In this document: positions 17,643-27,279 of the stretch, piece after piece
How positions within the stretch are numbered: the first letter of the stretch is position 1
How the letters are laid out: each line of letters begins with the position of its first letter
Source: JANMZO01 sp963763135
GTDB lineage: Bacteria > Actinomycetota > Acidimicrobiia > Acidimicrobiales > JANYDT01
DNA: 64,000 nt
Direction: 5' to 3'
Assembly: GCA_963763135.1 (NCBI GenBank)
Contig: CAVXNJ010000004.1
Span: forward strand, 1 to 64,000
Program-made: the position numbers and the translations under genes
Notes under the pieces: generated by a model
What the model was told of the DNA's origin: nothing
Database searches by the model: none
The model's input: the letters and a program-made list of their open reading frames with translations, nothing else

Positions 17643-20051
17643 TTACAGATCGCCGCTGCGTTGGAGCACGGTGAAGGCGAGCCAGCCGGGTAGCAGTGGA
17701 AGCCAGAAGGTGGCGATGCGAAACAGCATGACGGCGCCCAGGGCGCTGTCGCTTCGCATTCCGGCCGACGTGAGCCCGGCCACGAGCGTGGCTTCGACGG
17801 CGCCGATCCCTCCGGGGGTGGGCGCCACCGAGGAGATGACCGAGCCCACCAGATACACGAGCGCTACCGAGGTAAATGCCGGTGCTTGGCCGAAGGCGAG
17901 CACGGACACTTCCAGGGCGAGTAGGTAACCCATCGTGATCGTGACGGATCCGCCGAAGAGCTTCACGAGGTTCATCGGATGCCGGGCGGTTTCGGCCAGT
18001 CCGTGACCCGCCCGCTTGAGCGCTGGGAGGACGCGGCCGACCAGGATCGATCGCGTTCGTGGCACGCCGGCGAGGACCGCCACGAGTACCACAGCGATTG
18101 CGGCAACCACCGTCACCGTACCGGTCACCGGAAGATCGAACGACGCCAGGCCCGATGAACCCGCCTGGGCGATGAACACGCCGAGAAGGCTGAAATGCAC
18201 GAGGACGCCGGCGATCGTGTCGACCCCGACGGCCGCCATGGCGAGCGCAGGATCGATGCCTCGTCGTTGAAGGAATCGAGCGCTCAACGCAAGCGCCCCG
18301 CCGGGGGCGGCGACTCCGACGAACGAGGTGGCGAACTGCACCCCGAGGTTCGGGCCGAAGGGGAGTCGGTCAGGTATCGAACCCTCGAGTGCGTAGGCCG
18401 CGCCGATGTACGTGATCACCGACAATCCGAGCGCGGTTGCGACCCACCAGAGATTCGCGGTTCGCGTCTTTCCCCACACGTCGCCCGCACCGAGCAACTG
18501 CGGCACGATTGCGGAAAGTCCGAGCGCCAGCATGAGGATCGAGACGACGGTCCTCGGTTTGATCCGTTCGAGGTCTTCGGTCGGCGCTTCAGCGACCCCC
18601 GTGACACGCTGGACCTCCGCTCGCAGCGGTTCGAGGCAGTTGGCCTCCTTCACCGCAGCGCGGGTCGCCCGGGATAGCGCGAGAGGTTGCAGGCGCGGCA
18701 GGGCGTGGACCAGGCCTTCGGGCCCGATCGCCCGCAGACCGGCCTGCACCGCCCGTTCGACGCCCAGACGTGCGGCCGTGATGGCCAGAACCTCTGCGGT
18801 GTCAGCGGCCAGGGTCCGATCGGTCGCTCCGAGTTCCGCGCCGGAGAAGTCGACGACCATCACGTTGTAGTCGTCGTCAACCCAGAGAAACTCGCCGTTC
18901 AGGTGATGGTGGACGGTTTTGCTTTCGCGGAGCGAGACGACCACCTGCCAGGCCTTGTCGAGCAGATCCAGGTTTCTCTCGTGCGGTTCGAGGGCGTCGA
19001 GGGGACGCATGTGTTTGGCTTCGAACGCGAGCATCATGGCGTCGCCGGGAAATTCGCTGACGACCGTGAGGCGAGGAGTCGGAACACCGTCGGCGAAAGC
19101 CTTAAGCGCGCATAGGCCTTCGTGTTCGACCCGGTGGCGGACCGCGACGAACGGACGCTCGTCGCCGATCTCACGAAACCTCACATAGCGGTACAGCCGG
19201 GCCGGCAGTCCGGCGACCCACGACTCGGGGCTGGTCACTTTGACGAACAGCAGGCCTTTGTCGCGGCACTTGGCCCGGAAGGTGGCGATCCCCCGGAACG
19301 TCGCTTCACGGGTGACCTCAACGGATTCCAGGTTGTATCCGAAGCGGGCGAGCACATTGGCCACGTCACGCGCTTTGGGCCGTTGATTGGGAATGCCGAC
19401 GAGGAAATCGGTGAGCCGCGCCGCAGCGACACCGATCGCCACCGCCATCAGCATGGTGGACGGTTCGGGAATGGCCGTGAGCACACGCGCGGCGACGGCC
19501 AACACCAGCACCAGGCGGCTGAGTCGGCGCCATCGGGCCGACCACCAGTGCGACTGGACGACGAGTCCGGCCGTCAACACGGCGAGCCCCTCGGTCGTGG
19601 GGAACGCCGCTCCGGTGCCGAACACGGCCCGGGCCGGGCGCCCGACGCGCAACACGTCATGTCCGACGAGCGCGGCCACGGCAAACGTGGTGACGACGGC
19701 GATGACCGAAGCGACGAACAGGCGCAGCAATCGCCGAAAATTCCGTGTCACGACCAACGAGACAAGGCCGGCCACCGTGACGGCGATCGTCACCAGACGG
19801 AACGACCCGGCCGAAAGGTCGAGAATCCACTTGGGAAGTCCGTCGAGAATGAGTCGAAACTGCGACCGGAACGTCGACGAATCGCCACCGCTTCCGACGA
19901 GCGGAATGAGACACAGCGCGACGAACACCGTCGCCAGGCTGAAGCGGATCGCCGAGGTGGGCGAATGCACGGTCTCGGGCTGGACCGGCTCAACGATCGC
20001 GATGTCAGGGGCTGGTAACGGCGTACCCCCGGTTGTTGCCATCGAAATCAT
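17643..20051 (-). CDS. Multi-domain membrane protein: kinase-like domain plus LPG-synthase/UPF0104-type flippase domain
   Basis: The protein has 802 residues. Residues ~35-215 are mainly membrane helices. A soluble region (~225-500) resembles a protein-kinase fold: a lysine in GLLFVKVTSP, then VHHHLNGEFLWVDDDYNVMVVDFSGAELG where a catalytic loop and DFG would stand. The C-terminal third (~515-800) is a set of helices ending in the hallmark SSVAPTPGGIGAVEATLVAG of the lysylphosphatidylglycerol-synthase transmembrane family. The DFSG in place of DFG leaves activity uncertain. Such fusions in Actinobacteria are of unknown role, probably cell envelope. It begins close to the divergent gene at 20138. 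Confidence 0.85.
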   Translation of the reverse strand: MISMATTGGTPLPAPDIAIVEPVQPETVHSPTSAIRFSLATVFVALCLIPLVGSGGDSSTFRSQFRLILDGLPKWILDLSAGSFRLVTIAVTVAGLVSLVVTRNFRRLLRLFVASVIAVVTTFAVAALVGHDVLRVGRPARAVFGTGAAFPTTEGLAVLTAGLVVQSHWWSARWRRLSRLVLVLAVAARVLTAIPEPSTMLMAVAIGVAAARLTDFLVGIPNQRPKARDVANVLARFGYNLESVEVTREATFRGIATFRAKCRDKGLLFVKVTSPESWVAGLPARLYRYVRFREIGDERPFVAVRHRVEHEGLCALKAFADGVPTPRLTVVSEFPGDAMMLAFEAKHMRPLDALEPHERNLDLLDKAWQVVVSLRESKTVHHHLNGEFLWVDDDYNVMVVDFSGAELGATDRTLAADTAEVLAITAARLGVERAVQAGLRAIGPEGLVHALPRLQPLALSRATRAAVKEANCLEPLRAEVQRVTGVAEAPTEDLERIKPRTVVSILMLALGLSAIVPQLLGAGDVWGKTRTANLWWVATALGLSVITYIGAAYALEGSIPDRLPFGPNLGVQFATSFVGVAAPGGALALSARFLQRRGIDPALAMAAVGVDTIAGVLVHFSLLGVFIAQAGSSGLASFDLPVTGTVTVVAAIAVVLVAVLAGVPRTRSILVGRVLPALKRAGHGLAETARHPMNLVKLFGGSVTITMGYLLALEVSVLAFGQAPAFTSVALVYLVGSVISSVAPTPGGIGAVEATLVAGLTSAGMRSDSALGAVMLFRIATFWLPLLPGWLAFTVLQRSGDL

Positions 20052-20137
20052 GCTTCCGACGTTAACCCGAGAGTTGGTTTGGTGCTGCTGGTGAGTGGTG
20101 TCGCCGAGGGGGAAGCGCAGGGAAGTAGGCTAAGCGG

Positions 20138-20752
20138 GTGAATTTTTCGAAGGATCGAATCTCCCGCCTTGCCCTTCTTGACCGGGCGTTGACCAACGTG
20201 CCCGACGCCGACATTGAGAAGCTGCTTACGACGCTGCCCGAAGATCATGTGGAGGCGTTGCACCAACTGGCCGGGTTTGCCCAGGATCCGGATGCTTCGA
20301 CACTCGACGCGCTTCGTTCGGTGGCCACCAAGGGCCGGCTCAACGGGCAGCTTGAGCAGATTTCATCGGTTCTCGCCGACACCTGCCTGGCCGACTGCAT
20401 CCAAGTGCTCGGTGAAAACGCTGATCTTCCCAGCGAAGAGAACCTTCGAGACGTTCTGCCTGGTCTGGTTGAACGTCACGGCCTCGGCATCACCCGGCTG
20501 ATGCTCGCCGCCGCTATTGCGGGTGAGGCTCCGGCCTCGGTCATGTTGACCAAGGTGCTGAAGAACGATCCCGAATACGGTCTTCCTCCAGCGATTCCGC
20601 AGACATTCGGCATCATGCCGTCGTTGAAGGCCCCGACCGACTCGGCCGAGCGCGAGAAGCTCAAAGCCAAGCGTAAGGAAGAACAGAAGAAGAAGCAGGC
20701 GGCCGAAGCACTTCGTCGCCAGCAGATTCTGCAGTCCCGCCGCCCGAAGTAA
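20138..20752 (+). CDS. Hypothetical helical protein with basic coiled tail
   Basis: This 204-residue protein belongs to no family I can name. The GTG start reads VNFSKDRISRLALLDRALTNV. The body is alpha-helical with alternating Leu/Ala. The last ~45 residues (AEREKLKAKRKEEQKKKQAA and beyond) form a strongly charged helix rich in Lys, Glu and Gln. There are no signal peptide and no membrane segments. It is convergent with the acyl-CoA ligase gene. A nucleic-acid or ribosome-associated role is possible but not supported further. Confidence 0.72.
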   Translation: MNFSKDRISRLALLDRALTNVPDADIEKLLTTLPEDHVEALHQLAGFAQDPDASTLDALRSVATKGRLNGQLEQISSVLADTCLADCIQVLGENADLPSEENLRDVLPGLVERHGLGITRLMLAAAIAGEAPASVMLTKVLKNDPEYGLPPAIPQTFGIMPSLKAPTDSAEREKLKAKRKEEQKKKQAAEALRRQQILQSRRPK

Positions 20753-20765
20753 CGTGCGGCCCCGC

Positions 20766-22292
20766 CTACGGCGCTGTGCCGTAGGCGGCGCGCAGGGCCA
20801 CCCGGTCGAGCTTGCCGGTAGACGTCATCGGCATTTCTTCGATGACGACGATGTCATGGAGACGTTGATCGGCTTCCTCCGCTTTCGCCCGGTAGAGGGC
20901 GGTAAGTAGCTGGGTCGAGGGTGGCGTCGGCTGGCCCGGCCAGAGAGCAACGACGGCCCGAGGCCCGTCTTGGCCGGGAACGACCGCGACGTGGCGGACA
21001 GCCTCATGGCACGAGATCAGCGCATCCTCGATCGCTCGGGGCAGGACAACCCCGGTGGGGGTTTCAATGCGTTCGGAATAGCGACCGAGGGTCGTGATGT
21101 GTCCGGTTGGCGCCATGCGACCGAGATCGCCGGTGTGCAACCATCCGTCGCGAATCGCCGCAGCGGTTTTGTCGGGCTCCTGCCAATAACCGACCATGTA
21201 CCCGCCGCGGATGCAGAGTTCGCCGGCTTCGCCCGTCGGAACTTCGACACCTTCATCGTTAAGTACGCGTACTTCTTTGTCGGGTAACGGCTCGCCCACT
21301 GAACCGAAGAGTTCCTCGGGCGGACGGACACGCCGACCGAGCCCGACAAATCCCCCGAGTTCGCTCTGTCCGTAGCTTTCGCAGAACGCGATGCCGAGTT
21401 CGTCATAGTACGCGCGCTTAAGTTCAGCCGGGACGGCTTCGCCTCCTGACACGACGAGCTTGAGTGTGGATGGGGTGCGTCCTCGGGTGCGGCACTCGGC
21501 GAGAAGGTCCTTCAACTGTGGAGGGTTCGAGGCCAGGTAGGTGACGCCGTTTGCCTCGATGTCGTCGAAGACCTCGGCGGCGTTGAATGCCTTCCGGAGT
21601 CCGACGGTCATTTGACGGTGCAGGCCGGGGAGCCAATGGGCGACGAGCCCGTACGAACTGGCGGGCGACGTCGCTCCGAGCGAGGAATCCTGTGGTGTGA
21701 GTTCGAGACGCTCGGCGATGCAGGCCGTGGCCCTCACGGTGGCCTCGTGGCCCAGCACCGCTCCCTTCGGTCGGCCGGTTGACCCGGACGTGAAGGAGAG
21801 GTGGAAGGGGACGGATGCGTCGAAGTTCTGGATGGGAAGGGGTTCAGCGGCGTTGACGATGTCGCCCCAACCCTCGGCTCCGGGCTGGGGACCGTCCATG
21901 CAGAGGTAGTTCGTGATGCTGGTCATAGTGGGGCGATCGCGGTCGACCGCTTCGAAGAGGTCATGCGTGTACACGAGGACCTTTGGTGTGCACGCGTTCG
22001 CGTAGTCGGCGAGTTCGTGACCCGTCATGACACTGATATGCGCGCTTATGGCCCCGAGGCGCCAGGTGGCGAACATGGCGACGAAATAGTCGAGCCCGTT
22101 GTGGGCGAGTAGGCCGACCCGGTCACCTTTCTCGACGCCAAGTGCCTTCAAAGCGCCCGCAGCCTTGGCCGAGAGGTGGTCGAGCTCAGCGAAGGTGAGC
22201 GTGCGACCGCGGTCGGACCAGCGAAGGTACGGGGCGTCGGGCGTGCGCATCGCAACGCGGGTGAGTAGCTCCGGGATGGTCAGAAAACCCAT
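20766..22292 (-). CDS. AMP-dependent acyl-CoA synthetase/ligase
   Basis: This 508-residue ANL-superfamily adenylating enzyme has the P-loop-like motif LSFTSGSTGRPKGAVLGHEA. The adenosine motif is CESYGQSELGG, and the hinge region is GWLHTGDLGRMAPTGHITTLGR. The C-terminal lysine lies in PMTSTGKLDRVALR. It activates a carboxylic acid to the CoA thioester; chain specificity cannot be read. The ATG at 22292 was chosen because MGFLTIPELLTRVAMRTPDAPYLRW is the family's natural start. The flavoprotein gene lies 65 bases upstream on the same strand. Confidence 0.9.
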   Translation of the reverse strand: MGFLTIPELLTRVAMRTPDAPYLRWSDRGRTLTFAELDHLSAKAAGALKALGVEKGDRVGLLAHNGLDYFVAMFATWRLGAISAHISVMTGHELADYANACTPKVLVYTHDLFEAVDRDRPTMTSITNYLCMDGPQPGAEGWGDIVNAAEPLPIQNFDASVPFHLSFTSGSTGRPKGAVLGHEATVRATACIAERLELTPQDSSLGATSPASSYGLVAHWLPGLHRQMTVGLRKAFNAAEVFDDIEANGVTYLASNPPQLKDLLAECRTRGRTPSTLKLVVSGGEAVPAELKRAYYDELGIAFCESYGQSELGGFVGLGRRVRPPEELFGSVGEPLPDKEVRVLNDEGVEVPTGEAGELCIRGGYMVGYWQEPDKTAAAIRDGWLHTGDLGRMAPTGHITTLGRYSERIETPTGVVLPRAIEDALISCHEAVRHVAVVPGQDGPRAVVALWPGQPTPPSTQLLTALYRAKAEEADQRLHDIVVIEEMPMTSTGKLDRVALRAAYGTAP

Positions 22293-22357
22293 GGGGCCAC
22301 AATGCCTCACCCCGTAGCGCTATTGGTTGCGAACAGATAAACAGTGTGTTCGCTGGG

Positions 22358-23602
22358 TCACCCGGTGGCACGGGTGCGGCGCAGAAGCGGGTCGAGGAGG
22401 GCGAGAGTGCGGTCGGCGATGCGAAGGACGCGGCCCGAGGCGCCCGGCGTGTCGGAGTCGATGAGGTTGCCCATGACCGAAAGGGTGATGTCGGCGACAG
22501 TCTGCGTGCCGACGGCGAACTTGAGTCCGTTGTTGAGGATGAACGGATGGCCGATCAGGAAGCTGAAACGGCGACCGGTGCGCAGGAACGCGTCGAAGCG
22601 GGCTCCCACCTCGTGGTCGTAGCGGCCTGGCGCGGTATCCGGGTTGTCGAGGAACAGGTCAGCGGCGAGCATGCCGGATTCGAGTCCGTAGTCGATGCCT
22701 TCGCCGTTCATCGGGTTCACGAGACCGGCGGCGTCGCCGACCGCGACCCAGCCCGGGCCGTAGCGCCGCATGGTGCTCATCGGAAGTCGCCAAGCGCGCG
22801 GCTTGTCGATGTAGGGGCCGACACCCCAAGAATCGCGCACCAGATCGCGATACGAGTCGAGCAGCTTGTTGAGGTTCAGCTTCTTGAAGCCGCGCATGGT
22901 CGACAGTGCACCGGCGCCGATGTTGACGGTGCCGTCGCCGGCCGGGAACATCCAGCCGTAGCCCGGGACCGGCGTGCCGAACTCGTCTTTGAGCGTCAGA
23001 CAGGATTCGAGGTGACGGTCCGCGTGGCGGGGCGACTCGACATAGGCGCGGATCGCGAGTCCGAAAGGTTCGTCGGCTACCCGGTCGGCGCCGAGCAGTC
23101 GGGCCACGGCTCCGGGCGCTCCGGTGGCGATCACCACCATGTCGGCCTTCCAGGTGCGGCCATGCGCTTCGACCCCGGTGACCCGGCCCGATGAATCGAG
23201 GATCGGCATGGCCTCGTGCTCGTAGAGCATTTCCGCTCCGGCTTCAGCGGCAGACTGCATGAGATAGGCGTCGAGGCCCTTGCGGGGCCATACAGCGCCG
23301 TATGCCGGGAAGCGGGACGTGGTCGGCCATGCGAGCTCGCGGGTCTTGCGGCCGGCGATCATGCGGAGCCCGTCGATGCGGTGGGCGTTGCCGTCGATCG
23401 TAAGTTTCAGTTCCTGCATGGCCCCGACCGCCCGTGGTGTGAGCCCGTCGCCGCAGACCTTGTCGCGTCCGAAGGCACCCTTTTCGAAGACGGTGACCTT
23501 GGCCCCGGCGTTGGCCGCCCGAATAGCCGCCGCTGATCCGGCCGGGCCACCGCCGATTACGAGAAGGTCTCTGGACTCCACGGGGTCCATTCTCGTCGAC
23601 AC
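22358..23602 (-). CDS. Geranylgeranyl-reductase-family FAD-dependent oxidoreductase
   Basis: The protein has 414 residues. The FAD-binding GxGxxG is in LLVIGGGPAGSAAAIRAANAG, followed by KVCGDGLTPRAVGAM, the usual signature of the geranylgeranyl reductase/menaquinone-reductase (MenJ-like) group. The second FAD motif is WVAVGDAAGLVNPMNGEGIDYGLESG. These enzymes reduce isoprenoid double bonds of lipids or of the menaquinone side chain. An in-frame ATG four codons in (MDPVESRD) is an alternative start. It may be co-transcribed with the ligase downstream. Confidence 0.91.
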   Translation of the reverse strand: MSTRMDPVESRDLLVIGGGPAGSAAAIRAANAGAKVTVFEKGAFGRDKVCGDGLTPRAVGAMQELKLTIDGNAHRIDGLRMIAGRKTRELAWPTTSRFPAYGAVWPRKGLDAYLMQSAAEAGAEMLYEHEAMPILDSSGRVTGVEAHGRTWKADMVVIATGAPGAVARLLGADRVADEPFGLAIRAYVESPRHADRHLESCLTLKDEFGTPVPGYGWMFPAGDGTVNIGAGALSTMRGFKKLNLNKLLDSYRDLVRDSWGVGPYIDKPRAWRLPMSTMRRYGPGWVAVGDAAGLVNPMNGEGIDYGLESGMLAADLFLDNPDTAPGRYDHEVGARFDAFLRTGRRFSFLIGHPFILNNGLKFAVGTQTVADITLSVMGNLIDSDTPGASGRVLRIADRTLALLDPLLRRTRATG

Positions 23603-23666
23603 CCGCGCCGTAGCGTGAACACCTGTGACGCGTGGCTCGGCCTTAGTGGTCCACTAGCCTCGCCCG

Positions 23667-24254
23667 ATGGCCGTGGATGACAAACCGGTACACGATTTTC
23701 AGAACGCCGCGGAGTGGGCGACCTGGTTGGAGTCGGCAGATGCGCCCGGTGGTGTGCGGTTGCGGCTGCGCAAGAAGGGTTCGGCCACGCCCGGTCTTAC
23801 GTACGCCGAGGCGTTGGACGTTGCGTTGTGTTTTGGTTGGATCGACGGTCAGGTCAAGTCTCACGACGCTGATTCGTTCTTGACCGTGTTCACCCCGCGG
23901 CGGCGGAACAGTCCGTGGTCAAAGATCAACCGTGGCCACGTGGAGCGCCTCATCGCCGAGGATCGCATGCAACCGGCGGGCCAGGCCGAGATCGACCGGG
24001 CCAAAGCCGATGGACGGTGGGACGCGGCCTACCGGGTTGCCGACCGCGACGTTCCGGCCGACCTGCAGGTGGCCCTGGATGGGAACCCCGTTGCCGCGGC
24101 TGCGTTTGCCGGGTTGTCGAGCCAGAACCGCTTCGCCATCGTGTTTCGGTTGAACTCGGTGAAGCGCCCTGAGACGCGACAGCGGAAGGTGGCCGAGTTC
24201 GTTGCGATGTTGGAGCGGGGCGAGACGCTGCACCCGCAGAAGCGGTCAACGTAA
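23667..24254 (+). CDS. YdeI/OmpD-associated family protein
   Basis: The protein has 195 residues. The segments VRLRLRKKGSATPGLTYAEALDVALCFGWIDGQ, TPRRRNSPWSKINRGHVERLIAE and the C-terminal helix with RFAIVFRLNSVKRPETRQRKVAEFVAMLERGE are typical of the YdeI family. That family is sometimes annotated as bacteriocin-protection proteins; its biochemical function is not settled. The ATG follows CCTCGCCCG without a clear Shine-Dalgarno. It is convergent with the frameshifted methyltransferase. Confidence 0.88.
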   Translation: MAVDDKPVHDFQNAAEWATWLESADAPGGVRLRLRKKGSATPGLTYAEALDVALCFGWIDGQVKSHDADSFLTVFTPRRRNSPWSKINRGHVERLIAEDRMQPAGQAEIDRAKADGRWDAAYRVADRDVPADLQVALDGNPVAAAAFAGLSSQNRFAIVFRLNSVKRPETRQRKVAEFVAMLERGETLHPQKRST

Positions 24255-24261
24255 GTACTGC

Positions 24262-24925
24262 TTAAGTCCTGCGGGCAAGCAACATCGCCTGGGGCGTGCT
24301 TTCGTAGGTGAGTTCCGGTTTGCGCCAGATGCGGGTTCGCACATCGAATCCGGCCTCCTCTAGTGACCGGGCGACGTCGTCGATCGAATGCCGGTACCAC
24401 GTCATGGTGATCGACGAGCCGAAGGCGTTCTCGCGTTCGACTTCCTCGTTTTGGCCGGCTTGGAATCCGATCAGCACGTGCCCGGTTTGGTCGAAGCACT
24501 CGTTTGAGTTCGGCCCACACCACGGAAAGTTCGGGGAGGGGCGTATGGATGATCGAGTACCAGAGGACCGCGCCGTCTACGGAACTGTTGTCGACCGGGA
24601 GGTTCGTGAGGGGAGCGACGTCGAAGGTGATCTTCGGGTGCGCTGATCGGGCCGACTCGATCATTTGGGGAGACAGGTCGAACCCGCGCACACCACGAAT
24701 TCCGCAATCGTGGAAGTACGCCGCGATGCGCCCGGGCCCGCAGCCGAGGTCGAGGACGGTATGCGCTTCGTTGTTCTTCAGGTCCTCGGCGAAGGCGTCG
24801 AGCATCGCTCGATCAAGGGGGTTCTCCGTCGCGGCTGATACTTCCGTACCGATGGCGGTCACGTACTGGTCGGCGGAGAAGTCGTAGACATCTCGAGTCG
24901 TGGAGACGAATGCAGGATCAGACAC
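24262..24925 (-). pseudogene. Class I SAM-dependent methyltransferase, frameshifted
   Basis: Two frames join into one methyltransferase of about 220 residues. The GTG at 24925 starts VSDPAFVSTTRDVYDFSADQYV. Motif I is VLDLGCGPGRIAAYF, then FDLSPQMIESAR and DGAVLWYSIIHTPLPEL. At about 24480 the frame changes by one extra base in an AAA run; a join reading LRPTGHVLIGFQAG restores the family motif and leads to the stop at 24262. No part is missing. The start overlaps the stop of the HNH gene by eight bases, so the two are co-transcribed. It may be intact in the real genome. Confidence 0.85.
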
Positions 24926-26348
24926 GTCCGCCAGTATGTCGTGTCGACGCTCCGTCGGCTGAGCGGTTGTGGGGGTCCCACCAGTTGGTCTGTTTCCGCG
25001 GAATCGGGCCGGGGAGGGGTTGGTGGTTGCGGTAGGGGGTGGTGGCTTCCGGGGTGAAGGCGTTGGTCGTGATCCAGATGGTGAGGTGGTGGTCGTAGGT
25101 TTCACCGTGTCCTCGGGGTGTGATGGTGTCGGGCGCGATGTTGAGTGATGAGTTGTCGTTGAGTATTTGTTCGGGGTTGCCTCTGATGTTGCCGGGTGGG
25201 GTAAAGGGTTGGCCGTTGGGGTTGTAGAAGGTGATTTCGCCGGTGTCGGGGTTGCCGCTCATGGTCCAGCCTCGGTCGTGGATGGCGCCGTGGTGGCGGG
25301 GGCAGAGCATCACGAGGTTGATTACGACAGTGTCGCCGTTGTCGCGGTAGGCCACGACGTGGTGGGCATGGAGGTTCTTTGTTTGTCCGCAGCCGTGGAA
25401 GCGGCAGCATTGGTCGCGGTGTTTGAGGTAGCGGCGCATGGTTTTGGTCGGGGCGCGGCGGTGTTTGCGTTTGCGGCTGTAGCGGATGGAGTCGGTGGTG
25501 TGGGTGGCGGTGATGTGGTCGGCATCGCTCGCCAGTTCATCGGCGAGCTCGGTCGGAATCGGTGGCCCGTTTTCGATGCGGTTGGTGCCGTCGGGGTAGC
25601 GGTGTATGACGATGAGCACGGGCGGGGTGGCCGGGATGTCGCAGTCGGGGCAGCCGTCGTCGCCGAGCGAGGCCCGGGCCAGCACCTGGGAGAGGGCGTC
25701 GGCGTGGCGTTGTTCGTAGGGGTCGCGATTGTCTCGGCTCGTATCGGTGTGGGTTTTGACGAGCTTCGTTAGGAGAGCGCCCTGGTCGGGGCTGAGTACG
25801 CCGGTGACGTGGTACATGCCGTTGTCGTCGATCCACCAGTTGAGCTTTCGGGCGTCGGCTTGTCGCTCAGCGATGTCGGGTTCGAGTGTGTTGTTGACAC
25901 GGATGGTGTCGGACACGATGCGTTCGATTTGGGAGCCGGTCGCGTTGCGGGCCAACTCCAACCAGAGTGGTTCAGTGTCGGCAGTGGCGACTCGGCAGAC
26001 GGCGCGGACCCGGGAGTACGACAGTTCGCCTCTGCTGAATGCTTGGCGTATTTGCGGGAGTTCGACGAGTTTGTCGGCGACTGCGACGTGTTGTCTAGCG
26101 GTGCTGTTACTGATGCCAATGTGCACGGTGAGCCATTGGGCCATCGTGATGCATTCCCATTGTTCATATGCGCGCCTACGGTTGTACTCAGCGACGAGGA
26201 GCAGCCATCGACACATCGCCGCGGTGATGTGCGCGGCCAGGGTGGAGATTTCGGCTTCGAGTCGTTCGGTCGCCAACTCAGCGAGAGCCGGATCCGCGAA
26301 CGTGACGGGTAGGGGGTCGAGAACGGTGGTGTCGCTCATGCGTTTCAT
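24918..26348 (-). CDS. DUF222/HNH endonuclease domain protein (13E12-repeat-like)
   Basis: This 476-residue protein has a DUF222 domain at about residues 30-300 (ERLEAEISTLAAHITAAMCRWLLLVAEYNRR; GISNSTARQHVAVADKL; FSRGELSYSRVRAVCRVAT). It is followed by an HNH nuclease module: CCRFHGCGQTKNLHAHHVVAYRDNGDT, then NLVMLCPRHHGAIHD, with the zinc-type cysteines and HH pair intact. Such genes are multi-copy in many Actinobacteria (REP13E12 in mycobacteria). Their function is not settled; mobility or phage-linked nuclease roles have been proposed. Two starts, Met1 and Met4, are possible. The 26-bp minisatellite lies just upstream. Confidence 0.9.
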   Translation of the reverse strand: MKRMSDTTVLDPLPVTFADPALAELATERLEAEISTLAAHITAAMCRWLLLVAEYNRRRAYEQWECITMAQWLTVHIGISNSTARQHVAVADKLVELPQIRQAFSRGELSYSRVRAVCRVATADTEPLWLELARNATGSQIERIVSDTIRVNNTLEPDIAERQADARKLNWWIDDNGMYHVTGVLSPDQGALLTKLVKTHTDTSRDNRDPYEQRHADALSQVLARASLGDDGCPDCDIPATPPVLIVIHRYPDGTNRIENGPPIPTELADELASDADHITATHTTDSIRYSRKRKHRRAPTKTMRRYLKHRDQCCRFHGCGQTKNLHAHHVVAYRDNGDTVVINLVMLCPRHHGAIHDRGWTMSGNPDTGEITFYNPNGQPFTPPGNIRGNPEQILNDNSSLNIAPDTITPRGHGETYDHHLTIWITTNAFTPEATTPYRNHQPLPGPIPRKQTNWWDPHNRSADGASTRHTGGRV

Positions 26349-26424
26349 TGTGCCGGAGGGGGTATGACAAATTCCGGGCTCTACCGAGCACTTCCTGAAC
26401 TTCTTTTTCGATAGCGTTCACCCA

Positions 26425-27159
26425 CGGACCGAGCAGTGTTTCCGCGGAGACGGACGGTGCGGTGTTTCCGCGGAGACGGACCGAGCAGTGTTTCCGCGGA
26501 GACGGACCGAGCAGTGTTTCCGCGGAGACGGACCGAGCAGTGTTTCCGCGGAGACGGACCGAGCAGTGTTTCCGCGGAGACGGACCGAGCAGTGTTTCCG
26601 CGGAGACGGACCGAGCAGTGTTTCCGCGGAGGCGGACCGAGCAGTGTTTCCGCGGAGGCGGACCGAGCAGTGTTTCCGCGGAGGCGGACCGAGCAGTGTT
26701 TCCGCGGAGGCGGACCGAGCAGTGTTTCCGCGGAGGCGGACCGAGCAGTGTTTCCGCGGAGGCGGACCGAGCAGTGTTTCCGCGGAGGCGGACCGAGCAG
26801 TGTTTCCGCGGAGGCGGACCGAGCAGTGTTTCCGCGGAGGCGGACCGAGCAGTGTTTCCGCGGAGGCGGACCGAGCAGTGTTTCCGCGGAGGCGGACCGA
26901 GCAGTGTTTCCGCGGAGGCGGACCGAGCAGTGTTTCCGCGGAGGCGGACCGAGCAGTGTTTCCGCGGAGGCGGACCGAGCAGTGTTTCCGCGGAGGCGGA
27001 CCGAGCAGTGTTTCCGCGGAGGCGGACCGAGCAGTGTTTCCGCGGAGGCGGACCGAGCAGTGTTTCCGCGGAGGCGGACCGAGCAGTGTTTCCGCGGAGA
27101 CGGACCGAGCAGTGTTTCCGCGGAGGCGGACCGAGCAGTGTTTCCGCGGAGACGGACCG
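26425..27159. repeat. 26-bp minisatellite, about 28 tandem copies
   Basis: The unit begins ACCGAGCAGTGTTTCCGCGG and ends AGACGG or AGGCGG, and repeats every 26 bp for about 735 bp with almost no drift. The first seven or so units carry GAGAC, the following block of about nineteen carries GAGGC, and both types mix in the last three units. One early unit is altered (ACGGTGCGGTGTTTCC). Each unit holds the palindrome TCCGCGGA. Because 26 is not a multiple of three and no stop codon occurs, all six frames are open throughout, so open frames here carry no coding evidence. It occupies most of the 931-bp gap 26349-27279 between divergent genes; the rest of that gap holds only ~75 and ~120 bp of promoter-sized sequence. 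Confidence 0.97.
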
Positions 27160-27279
27160 CCGGGCCGCAGCCGACGAGTCGACCGTGAGCGACGTCTTCG
27201 CAAAAATCTGCGCGCAGACGTTCGCACCACCTAGCGCGGCCTTCCACATCGACGGTTCGCCGACTGTACATTTGGCCCG

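Noticed and set aside
26425..27159. CRISPR array
   Set aside because: The 26-bp units follow each other directly, with no unique spacers, and there are no cas genes.
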